DNA from: DUAL01 sp964478325
Lineage (GTDB): Bacteria > Bacteroidota > Bacteroidia > Flavobacteriales > BACL11
DNA length: 6,102 nucleotides
Direction of reading: 5' to 3'
NCBI GenBank assembly: GCA_964478325.1
Contig: CAYZIA010000086.1
Location: forward strand, 1-6,102
Under the pieces are notes generated by a model that worked only from the letters and a program-made list of their open reading frames with translations, was not told where the DNA came from and made no database searches. Of this stretch, positions 1 to 6,102 are shown in pieces. Numbering within the stretch: the stretch's first letter is position 1; each line of letters starts with the position of its first letter. A program made the translations under genes and the position numbers.

Positions 1-75
1 TACTATATTAGTCCTGCAGAAGCTAAAGCAACTGTAAATGAATTATTTACTTCACTGAAAATACAATTCAAATAG
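1..75 (+). CDS. C-terminal end of an unrecognised reading frame (5' end outside window)
   Basis: Frame 1 is open from the first base to a TAG at 73-75 and gives 24 residues beginning YYISPAEAKATV and ending SLKIQFK. I do not recognise the family. The piece is short, mildly amphipathic and lysine-rich, and has no motif. It could be the true C-terminus of an upstream gene, or a remnant made by the rearrangement that seems to have removed the 5' part of the aminotransferase just downstream. Its frame differs from that of the aminotransferase and the two cannot be joined without a frameshift. An open run of 24 codons is not significant by itself in AT-rich DNA, so confidence is low. Confidence 0.25.
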   Translation, partial: YYISPAEAKATVNELFTSLKIQFK

Positions 76-116
76 CAGAACTTATCCTGTTACTATGCAT
101 TGACATCGTAGGAAGA

Positions 117-938
117 TTTCTTGAACTTGTAAAATTAGCAGGTGGTGTTCCTGTATTAGTTCACGGTGGTATCGAAAACGATTTCAAACCTACTACTGAA
201 GAGCTTAAAAAAGCAGTAACTTCTAAGACTAAAGCAATTTTAATCTGTAACCCTGGAAATCCTACAGGATATTTGTATTCTAAGGAAGAGTTAGAGACTC
301 TGAGGGATATAGTTATTAAACATGATTTATTTTTGATTGCAGATGAAGTATACAGAGAATTTGTATATGATGGAAATAAGCACTATTCAATACTTAATAT
401 TAATGGTTTAGAACAAAATGCAGTAGTAATTGATTCTACATCAAAAAGATATAGTATGTGTGGAATTAGGGTCGGGTGTATTGTGTCAAAAAATAAAGAA
501 ATGATGGCTGCTGCTTTGAAATTTGCACAAGCTCGTCTTTCTCCTCCAACATTCGGACAAATAGCAGGAGAAGCAGCATTAAAGACTCCTCAATCTTATT
601 TTGATGAAGTAAGTGTTGAATATGTAAGTAGGAGAGACTTATTAGTTGAAGGACTGAATAAAATTGATGGAGTAATTTGTCCAAAGCCAAAAGGTGCTTT
701 TTATGTAATTGCACAATTACCAGTAAATGACACCGATAAATTTGCTCAGTGGCTTTTAGAAGACTTTGATTTGAATGGAGAAACAATTATGGTTGCTCCA
801 GCTGCTGGATTTTATTCATCTCCTAATATTGGTATTAATCAAATACGAATTGCCTATGTTTTAAATAAGAAATCATTACAAAATGCAATAAATTGTTTGG
901 AGGAAGCTCTTAAAGTTTATCCAGCAAGAACTATTTAG
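117..938 (+). pseudogene. PLP-dependent (aspartate-type) aminotransferase, 5'-truncated and possibly chimeric
   Basis: This is a fold-type I, class I/II aminotransferase of about 400 residues in intact form; only about 273 C-terminal residues are present. Visible landmarks are the NPTG cofactor-site motif (codons 258-269), DEVY with the pyridine-nitrogen aspartate (codon 342), the Schiff-base lysine in STSKRY (codon 444), the phosphate-binding arginine in CGIR (codon 468), and the substrate-carboxylate arginine in IRIAY (codon 846). Missing is the N-terminal part with the glycine-rich loop (GGSEA-like) and the early substrate contacts. The frame is open back to base 42 but contains no ATG. 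TTG at 273 is the first codon a gene caller could use, yet homology continues upstream of it in frame (VKLAGGVPV, then IENDFKPT, then CNPGNPTG), so 273 is not a natural start. From NPTGYLY onward it matches the Bacteroidia aminotransferase type as I remember it, while residues 1 to about 45 look like the AspC Ia subfamily. It is probably inactive. It could instead be a mis-assembled intact gene. Confidence 0.75.
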
Positions 939-977
939 TATGATATAAATACAATGACATTCTTTACAACTTTAAGA
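908..977. repeat. 10-bp inverted repeat spanning the convergent gene ends
   Basis: TCTTAAAGTT at 908-917 is perfectly complemented by AACTTTAAGA at 968-977, and six T residues follow at 979-984 on the plus strand. The arms lie in the last codons of the aminotransferase and of the dihydroorotase-family gene, around the 25-base gap between their stops. The position suits a terminator for the plus-strand gene, but the 50-base loop and AT-only character make it weak. Both arms encode leucine-lysine near a C-terminus, which could create the match by chance. No better hairpin is visible in the 939-963 gap. Confidence 0.2.
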
Positions 978-2229
978 ATTTTTTGTTATTATAAATAGCC
1001 AAAGCTTTTCCTTTTAGTTTTTCTCCTAGGAAGGGCGTATTTATTGATTTAGATTCTACATCTGTTTTCTGAAATTTCCACTCTAAGTCAGGATTGAATA
1101 GAGTAAGGTTAGCTGTATTACCTTCTTCAATATTTTCGTTTTCCAATTGTAATAATCTTCTTGGGTTAATTGCAATTTTTTCTATTATTTCTCCTAAACT
1201 TAAATGTTCACTTAAATATTTTCCAATAAGTCCAAAAGCACTTTCAAGCCCAATAATTCCAAATGCAGCATTGTTAAATTCTGTCTTTTTATTTTCTTCA
1301 TCTTCTGGGCTATGATCGGTACAAATTACATCTATTGTTCCATCTTTCAGTCCCTTTATTAGGGCAATACAATCTTTTTTGCTTCTAAGAGGTGGCATTA
1401 CCTTATATCTGGTATCAAAATGGGTAATTTCTTTATCTGTAAGTATCAAATTATGCAAAGCTACATCAGCCGAGATTTTGGTTCCTTCTTTTTTTGCCTT
1501 CTTTATTTTACTCACACTATTTTTTGTGGAAATATACGATAAGTGTAATTTGCTTTCTGTGTATTTACAAATAGAAATATCTCTATCTATCATTATCTCC
1601 TCTGCGATAGCCGGAATTCCTTTTAGACCCAATATAGTGCTAACTTTTCCTTCATGCATCTGCCCTCTATTTGCAATACTATTATCATTTGAAAAATTCA
1701 TTATTAAACCATCAAAATCTTTTGTATAAAGTAGAGCCTGTTTAATTACTTCATTGTTCTGAAGCGATCTTTTATCATCTGTAAAAGCTAGAGCGCCTGC
1801 TTTTTTCATATCATACATTTCTGCCATCTGATTACCTTGCATTGCTTTAGTAATACTACCAGCTGCATGTACCGAAACAATATTATTTTTTGCCTTGCTG
1901 TGTATGTATTCTACTTGGGAATTATTATCAGTTATCGGATTGTTTTCAGGCATTAAAAGTACTCCCGTAAAACCACCTTTTGCTGCTGCTTTGCAACCAG
2001 AAATAATGTCTTCCTTATACTCAAAACCAGGATCTTTGAAATTGGCATGTAAATCCATCCATCCAATAGAAATATGCAGATTCTTGGCAGTATAAGTTAT
2101 GGCTTTTCCCTCCTTAATTTTTGGTGCAATTCTTTTGATAACTCCATTTTCAATAAGTATATCTCTAATTTTATTATGATGTTTCCCTTTTGGATCAATT
2201 ACGCTTGCCGATTTAATAAGTATATTCAT
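964..2229 (-). CDS. pyrC: Dihydroorotase-family protein (PyrC-like paralogue), probably non-catalytic
   Basis: The 421-residue protein has full class I dihydroorotase length and belongs to the amidohydrolase superfamily, whose active members interconvert carbamoyl-aspartate and dihydroorotate in pyrimidine synthesis. An N-terminal beta segment (IKSASVIDPKGK) is followed by the first metal motif at D59-L-H-A-N-F-K-D-P-G68, then FTDD (149-152), LHLSYISTKNSV (229-239), VMPPLR (277-282), CTDHSPED (303-310) and NPRRLL (355-360). Active enzymes have HxH and HxxR in the first motif; here the second histidine is N63 and the arginine is K65. The His of the AHxED motif aligns with F179 and the His of the HVSTK motif with Y232. 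H61, D151/D152 and D305 remain. Three metal-ligand histidines are thus lost, as in the PyrX-like paralogues common in Bacteroidota. A structural or regulatory role, or a different reaction, is inferred. The start is the ATG overlapping the TGA of the VWA gene (ATGA), which implies translational coupling. A genuine catalytic PyrC would be expected elsewhere in the genome. Confidence 0.9.
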   Translation of the reverse strand: MNILIKSASVIDPKGKHHNKIRDILIENGVIKRIAPKIKEGKAITYTAKNLHISIGWMDLHANFKDPGFEYKEDIISGCKAAAKGGFTGVLLMPENNPITDNNSQVEYIHSKAKNNIVSVHAAGSITKAMQGNQMAEMYDMKKAGALAFTDDKRSLQNNEVIKQALLYTKDFDGLIMNFSNDNSIANRGQMHEGKVSTILGLKGIPAIAEEIMIDRDISICKYTESKLHLSYISTKNSVSKIKKAKKEGTKISADVALHNLILTDKEITHFDTRYKVMPPLRSKKDCIALIKGLKDGTIDVICTDHSPEDEENKKTEFNNAAFGIIGLESAFGLIGKYLSEHLSLGEIIEKIAINPRRLLQLENENIEEGNTANLTLFNPDLEWKFQKTDVESKSINTPFLGEKLKGKALAIYNNKKFLKL

Positions 2230-4256
2230 GATTTTAAGAATTTAATAAGTAATATTTCCATCAGTAAAAATAACAACGCTAAAATAATGCAATGTTTCCA
2301 ATAGCTTTTACCTAATTGAATTTGTTGTACAATATTACTGATGTTTTGCTTTGAATTGCTGTTTATTTTTATACCTATGATATTATTTTTTTGTAAGATT
2401 TCTTCTACTTCCTTGCTTGAATAACTATTCGGATGGGATTCTTTTTTACCATAATTAAATGATAAAGCAGAAAGGGTTTTTTCTCCTGCTGTTAGCAGAT
2501 AATTACCCGAATTTCTAATTTGCTGATGCAAATATAATTTCCATTCTCCCCCTATAAATCTTTCAGAAGGTATAATATCAACATTCTCCGACTTTAAGTG
2601 ATAGATATTTTCTTTAATTTCAGATTTAGGTGCATTAAAATAATTGTTTTCAGAAATATGATAATAAAGTTGAATATTTTTGTAGCTCATTAGTGCTATA
2701 TTATACATCAGAGGCACAAAAAGCGCATGCTTTCCTAAATTGGAACTTGCATCATTCAAAGCAGAGGCAAAAAGGTAAATATCACCAGAGTAGAAAGTAT
2801 AATGATTGATAAAGTCATCTTCCATTTCCAGGGCAAAAATAGTTTGTTTATTACTACTATTTTTATCAGAAATCTTGTAATGTGTATTTACTATAGGTAA
2901 GTTGATCTTTTTCTCTTCTTTTTCAAATACCCCATCAAATATTTTATGCTGATAAGAGATTTTATTTACTTTTTGTTTTATGGTATCTTTTGAAATATAC
3001 TCGTCTATTTTAAGTAGTTTGCAAAGTGAATTATAATCCTTAAGATTTATATCACTAGATGGAAAGATTGTAATACTTCCACCATTTTTTACAAAACTAC
3101 CAATACTTTGCTGAAAGCCAGAAGAGATGTCATTTAAACCATCTAAGATTAATAACTGTTGATCTTTAATTTTTGCATAATCTATTTGCCCAATATTGAT
3201 TGATTTATAATCTATCGTTTCATCATTCTCAAAGAGGGACTGTAAAGAGAAACTAGGTTTCTTTTCAAAAACATTCATTACCTTTATTTTATCTAGTATT
3301 TCAAAGGAGAAGTAGAAGTTATCATCAAAGGAAATAGGGTAGTCCTGCAAAGAAATTTTACATTGTTTAAAACCAGAAGAAATGGGTGTGAACTTGAAAG
3401 TAATCTCCACACTTTCATTAGGTAATACATTGAAGTTACTAATTGCTTTTTGCTGATTATTTACATACAAAAAAGCAGGAATATTAGAGAGTTTTACATC
3501 CGATTTGTTTTGTACTCTCGCAAAAACTTCTATACTTTTCCCTTTTTGAATAATCGGACTATTCATCCAGCAACTATCCATATATAAATTGTTTTCCTCA
3601 GTTTTGTTAAGAGGAATAATTAAGATATTTAGGTTACTATCTGTTTTAGTGAAATTTTCATCTAGAAAAGTACTTTTTTGCATATCGCTAAGCACATACA
3701 TTTGAGCATTCTCATTTTGTTTATTTAAGCTTTGCTGCCTACTGATTATTTCAGAAAGAGATTTGTAATGAGCTGAAACCTCGATCTGCTGAATTATACT
3801 ACCAATTTCTGTTTTGCTAAATACTCTTGAATGTTTTGCTGAGAATTTATTAGTAATTAGGTAAAAATTACTTTCTCCATCATATTCATTAGCAATCTTA
3901 GTTGCCTTGTTTTTTGCAATATCTAAAAGCATTCCGTCTGCTGAGATTGACTCCATACTAAAAGAATTATCAATATAAAAGAAAATGTTTTTAGCTATTT
4001 CGGTTTTTTGCTCTTTTGAAGGAATAAATGGTTTTGCAAAAGCTAAAACTAAGAAAGTAATAGTCAAAATTCTACTAAGCAAGATAAGAAGGTTTTTAAT
4101 CCTAGAATAAGAGCGTTTAGCTTGCTTAATTTCTTTCAAGAAACGAATATTGGAAAAACGAATTTTTTTGTATTTCCTAAGATTAAAAAGGTGAATTATA
4201 ATAGGGATTGCTATTGCAAGAAGCGCTAAAAGCAGTTGTGGGTTTTGATATCTCAT
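2226..4256 (-). CDS. BatA-like membrane protein with N-terminal double anchor and VWA domain
   Basis: The 676-residue protein starts MRYQNPQLLLALLAIAIP, the usual opening of the Bacteroidota two-anchor (BatA, 'aerotolerance') family. Membrane segments lie at about residues 8-24 and 55-74, separated by a basic loop (RKYKKIRFSN) that places the loop in the cytoplasm. A VWA domain follows at about 90-215 in the periplasm, with a MIDAS D-N-S-F-S at 96-100 and a probable second metal aspartate in LSDMQKS (D191). Residues about 237-320 look like an Ig/CARDB-type beta-sandwich, and 366-400 (LLILDGL, then FVKNGGSITIFPSS) like a glutamine-amidotransferase-type Rossmann segment. A last membrane helix lies at about 656-673, before the terminal KFLKS. 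The start at ATG 4254-4256 is preferred because it gives the family's N-terminus; the longer choice is a GTG at 4274 adding MYFCTL. The gene follows the LolD-like gene by 43 bases and overlaps the dihydroorotase-like gene by four. Precise function in this family is unknown; metal-dependent protein binding at the inner membrane is inferred from the MIDAS. Confidence 0.9.
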   Translation of the reverse strand: MRYQNPQLLLALLAIAIPIIIHLFNLRKYKKIRFSNIRFLKEIKQAKRSYSRIKNLLILLSRILTITFLVLAFAKPFIPSKEQKTEIAKNIFFYIDNSFSMESISADGMLLDIAKNKATKIANEYDGESNFYLITNKFSAKHSRVFSKTEIGSIIQQIEVSAHYKSLSEIISRQQSLNKQNENAQMYVLSDMQKSTFLDENFTKTDSNLNILIIPLNKTEENNLYMDSCWMNSPIIQKGKSIEVFARVQNKSDVKLSNIPAFLYVNNQQKAISNFNVLPNESVEITFKFTPISSGFKQCKISLQDYPISFDDNFYFSFEILDKIKVMNVFEKKPSFSLQSLFENDETIDYKSINIGQIDYAKIKDQQLLILDGLNDISSGFQQSIGSFVKNGGSITIFPSSDINLKDYNSLCKLLKIDEYISKDTIKQKVNKISYQHKIFDGVFEKEEKKINLPIVNTHYKISDKNSSNKQTIFALEMEDDFINHYTFYSGDIYLFASALNDASSNLGKHALFVPLMYNIALMSYKNIQLYYHISENNYFNAPKSEIKENIYHLKSENVDIIPSERFIGGEWKLYLHQQIRNSGNYLLTAGEKTLSALSFNYGKKESHPNSYSSKEVEEILQKNNIIGIKINSNSKQNISNIVQQIQLGKSYWKHCIILALLFLLMEILLIKFLKS

Positions 4257-4263
4257 CAAAGTG

Positions 4264-4271
4264 CAAAAATA
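4264..4271 (-). promoter_or_regulatory. Possible Bacteroidota -7 promoter element upstream of the BatA-like gene
   Basis: On the minus strand TATTTTTG fits the Bacteroidota sigma-ABfr -7 consensus TAnnTTTG and ends seven bases before the ATG at 4256. A start site at the usual distance would give a leaderless or nearly leaderless mRNA. I see no good TTG-type -33 element at the expected 19-20 base spacing, and such AT-rich matches are common by chance. The 43-base gap before this gene is the longest in the minus-strand cluster, so it is the most plausible place for an internal promoter. Confidence 0.2.
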
Positions 4272-4299
4272 CACTTTTGATACAAGCTAAACTCTTTTT

Positions 4300-4953
4300 T
4301 TAGGAAATTAATTTTCCATCCACCATTTCTAGTTTCCGATTAGCCATATTTGCAAGTTCATTATTATGAGTAACAATTATAATGGTCTGTCCTTTTTCTT
4401 GATTTAATTTTAGTAGTAATTTGTGTAACTCCTTTGCATTTTTTGAATCCAAATTTCCACTTGGTTCATCTGCCAGAATAACTGCTGGGGAGTTGATAAG
4501 TGCACGGGCTACAGCAACTCTTTGTTGCTCTCCACCAGAAAGCTCATCAGACTTGTGTGTCATGCGATTTCCTAAACCTAACATATTAAGAATCTCTTTA
4601 GCTTTTTTTTCTGCTTGCTTTTTACTAATTCCTGCAATGTATGCAGGCAAACATACATTTTCTAATGCCGAAAATTCTGCTAGCAGATTATGAAATTGGA
4701 ATATAAATCCAATTTTTTGATTTCTAAAAATAGCCAATTCTTTTGCCGAAAGTTTTTGTACAGATCTTCCATCAATAATTATTTCTCCACCATCTGTGTT
4801 TTCAAGAGTTCCAAGGAGATGCAAAAGAGTAGTCTTCCCACTTCCTGAAGCACCAATAATACTCACAAATTCACCTTTCTTAACTTCAAAATCAAGTTCT
4901 TTTAGTACTTTTAGATTCCCATAAGAAAAATTTATTTTATTTGCTTTAATCAT
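4300..4953 (-). CDS. lolD: ABC transporter ATP-binding protein, LolD/MacB type
   Basis: This 217-residue protein is a complete single nucleotide-binding domain of the LolD/MacB/FtsE class, which works as a dimer on the cytoplasmic face with FtsX-like permeases to release lipoproteins or drive periplasmic export. Visible motifs are Walker A GASGSGKTT (34-42), Q-loop glutamine Q86 in IFQFHNLL, signature LSGGEQQR (138-145), Walker B VILADEP (158-164) with catalytic E163, D-loop SGNLD (165-169) and switch histidine H196 in VTHNNE. FIFQFHNLL and the signature LSGGEQQRVAVARAL are characteristic of LolD. All catalytic residues are intact and the length is typical. The ATG at 4951-4953 lies three bases after the stop of the DUF5916 gene, so the two are almost surely cotranscribed. 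No permease gene (LolC/LolE) lies in the window; in Bacteroidota the ATPase is often encoded apart from it. MacB-like or FtsE-like use cannot be excluded. Confidence 0.9.
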   Translation of the reverse strand: MIKANKINFSYGNLKVLKELDFEVKKGEFVSIIGASGSGKTTLLHLLGTLENTDGGEIIIDGRSVQKLSAKELAIFRNQKIGFIFQFHNLLAEFSALENVCLPAYIAGISKKQAEKKAKEILNMLGLGNRMTHKSDELSGGEQQRVAVARALINSPAVILADEPSGNLDSKNAKELHKLLLKLNQEKGQTIIIVTHNNELANMANRKLEMVDGKLIS

Positions 4954-4956
4954 TCT

Positions 4957-6102
4957 CTAATAACTATTTTTTCTGAGGTAAAGATAATCTAAATAATAAA
5001 TAACTTTTAAGGATATACTATTTTGTTGAGCTAGGTTAAAGGATGCTTCCACATTATCAATCCAATGATTTCTTAAATAATTAGTTTGATCTTCAATAGC
5101 ATTCTTCCAGACAATACTCATTTGACTCCCAGGGGCAAACCACCAGTTAAATGCTATATCAGAGGTCCAAGTAGTATAATTTATATTATGCTCTCCAATA
5201 TATTCACTTTCATTTAAATAACCATCATGTCCCAACGATTTGAATTCCAGATTTTCAACTTGATCCATATGATATCTTAGTTTGATAGATAGGTCCATCT
5301 TATTATTTACAATATAATTTGCACTTAATACATTTGTAATCATGAAGGTATTTCTTTTAGCAAATATATAATCAACTTGTGGAGGATATATCTCTGCAAG
5401 TGAGGTATCATTCTTGACAAATCCAATATCATTAAATTGATTTCTGATAGAAAGCACATAACGAAATGATATTTTATCATTTAACCTATATCTTGGAGAT
5501 ATCCGCCATCTATAACCATATCCTTGATATAAAGGAGCTGTATTAACTCCCCCGCCAAAATCTATAGCAATCTTTTTTCTATAATCTGTTGAGATCCATC
5601 CTCCACCATTTATTGATTTTGATCTTTTAAGTGGATGTTTTAGATCTCCTGTTCGTGCTTCATAAAAATCATTTTCCTCATAAGGATTAAGATTAGTACG
5701 CATAGAAATAGTTGTATAATTTTTTAATGTTACACGTGCTTCTAATTCAAACTCTAAATTCACAAACTTTTGATCTGTAAATAGTGTCTCATGATTTATA
5801 TTTGTAGATATCATAGAATTAACAAACCTTCTATTTTCTTTAAATTGATGATAGCTTAAAGAAAGACCCTTGCTTATTTCGTTATTAGAATACAAAAACC
5901 CTAAATCATTAGGGTTGTACTTATCATCTTCAAAAAAAGTATACAAATCAAATTGATAATTTCCATTAGTTTTTTCTACTGCTAACATACCAGCAAATCC
6001 TTTTGTTAAGTCCTTTCCTTCAAATTCCTGACTCATTTTCAGTTTTCCCACATAGACTCGAGTATTCTCTTTATTGTTAATTCTTGTAAAAACGCCTGTT
6101 AC
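4957..6102 (-). CDS. DUF5916-domain protein, C-terminal part (5' end beyond the right edge)
   Basis: The frame is open from the window edge to TAG at 4957-4959, giving 382 residues. The GTG at 6049-6051 is internal: reading continues upstream with VTGVFTRINNKENTRVYVGK, and the family's barrel-like part also continues there. The piece is a series of alternating amphipathic beta strands rich in Tyr, Asn and Arg (for example YGYRWRISPRYRLNDKISFR). Near the end it carries FNWWFAPGSQMSIVWKN and SLKVIYYLDYLYL, which I recognise as C-terminal hallmarks of DUF5916. Full proteins are usually about 700-900 residues, with a signal peptide and a carbohydrate-binding-like (CBM9-type) N-terminal domain, both outside this window. 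An outer-membrane beta-barrel location is inferred from strand pattern and family context, not shown. Molecular function is not known. It is the first visible gene of the minus-strand cluster and is followed after three bases by the LolD-like gene. Confidence 0.85.
   Translation of the reverse strand, partial: VTGVFTRINNKENTRVYVGKLKMSQEFEGKDLTKGFAGMLAVEKTNGNYQFDLYTFFEDDKYNPNDLGFLYSNNEISKGLSLSYHQFKENRRFVNSMISTNINHETLFTDQKFVNLEFELEARVTLKNYTTISMRTNLNPYEENDFYEARTGDLKHPLKRSKSINGGGWISTDYRKKIAIDFGGGVNTAPLYQGYGYRWRISPRYRLNDKISFRYVLSIRNQFNDIGFVKNDTSLAEIYPPQVDYIFAKRNTFMITNVLSANYIVNNKMDLSIKLRYHMDQVENLEFKSLGHDGYLNESEYIGEHNINYTTWTSDIAFNWWFAPGSQMSIVWKNAIEDQTNYLRNHWIDNVEASFNLAQQNSISLKVIYYLDYLYLRKNSY
5897..5916. 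repeat. Perfect 8-bp hairpin inside the DUF5916 gene
   Basis: AACCCTAA (5897-5904), a four-base loop ATCA and TTAGGGTT (5909-5916) form a perfect short hairpin. In the coding (minus) orientation the right arm runs into five T residues, so it resembles a weak intrinsic terminator. It encodes NPNDLGF in a loop-like stretch of the protein. The stem has only three G-C pairs, and the reading frame is intact through it. It may be a chance structure, or one that slows transcription. Confidence 0.3.

Noticed and set aside
1..116. Possible insertion-sequence end or attachment site explaining the missing 5' part of the aminotransferase.
   Set aside because: I found no terminal inverted repeat, target-site duplication or transposase remnant in these bases, so a mobile-element cause cannot be supported.
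466..786. Minus-strand open frame of 106 codons antisense to the aminotransferase.
   Set aside because: It mirrors the aminotransferase codons and has no recognisable domain; the sense frame carries the catalytic motifs.
273..938. Treating the plus-strand aminotransferase as a 221-residue complete gene starting at TTG 273.
   Set aside because: Homology, including the NPTG motif, continues in frame upstream of 273, so this TTG is an internal leucine codon and the product would lack much of the fold.
1094..2304. Several plus-strand open frames opposite the dihydroorotase-like gene.
   Set aside because: Low-complexity hydrophobic translations without motifs, fully overlapped by a well-supported minus-strand gene.
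4693..4718. Perfect 8-bp inverted repeat AAATTGGA / TCCAATTT with a 7-base loop, followed by T residues on the plus strand.
   Set aside because: It lies inside the LolD-like gene over conserved residues (KIGFIFQF) around the Q-loop, so protein constraint explains the sequence. A plus-strand terminator here would serve no gene.
4957..6051. Treating the DUF5916 gene as starting at GTG 6051.
   Set aside because: The frame stays open to the window edge and the family's sequence continues through it; no signal peptide follows the GTG, so the gene is cut by the window.

Overview
The window looks like chromosomal DNA of a low-GC Bacteroidota species; class cannot be set from this sequence alone. 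The evidence is the set of gene families: a Bacteroidia-like PLP aminotransferase C-terminal half, a BatA-type protein with an N-terminal double membrane anchor and a VWA domain, a divergent dihydroorotase paralogue typical of this phylum, a LolD-type ATPase and a DUF5916 barrel-like protein. Spacing is tight and the DNA is very AT-rich. I see no rRNA, tRNA, CRISPR array, insertion sequence or clear attachment site. No gene-free stretch reaches 300 bases.

Layout: bases 1-75 carry the last 24 codons of an unrecognised + strand reading frame. Bases 117-938 (+) encode the C-terminal two thirds of a fold-type I aminotransferase that lacks its N-terminal part and has no ATG in the open frame upstream. 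Its first ~45 residues resemble a different aminotransferase subfamily from the rest, so this end of the window is either a rearranged, chimeric pseudogene or an assembly join. It converges with everything else, leaving 25 bases between the two stop codons.

From 6102 down to 964 all genes lie on the minus strand and look like one transcription unit, in order: the C-terminal part of a DUF5916 protein (runs off the right edge), a LolD-like ABC ATPase (3 bases after it), a BatA-like VWA inner-membrane protein (43 bases after it, if the ATG start is right), and a dihydroorotase-family protein (4-base ATGA overlap). Three of the four have envelope-related features. The fourth keeps the amidohydrolase fold motifs but has lost three metal-ligand histidines, so it probably does not hydrolyse dihydroorotate.

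No complete new defence or mobile system is visible. The points most worth following are the catalytically degenerate dihydroorotase translationally coupled to a VWA membrane protein, and the broken, mosaic aminotransferase at the left edge.
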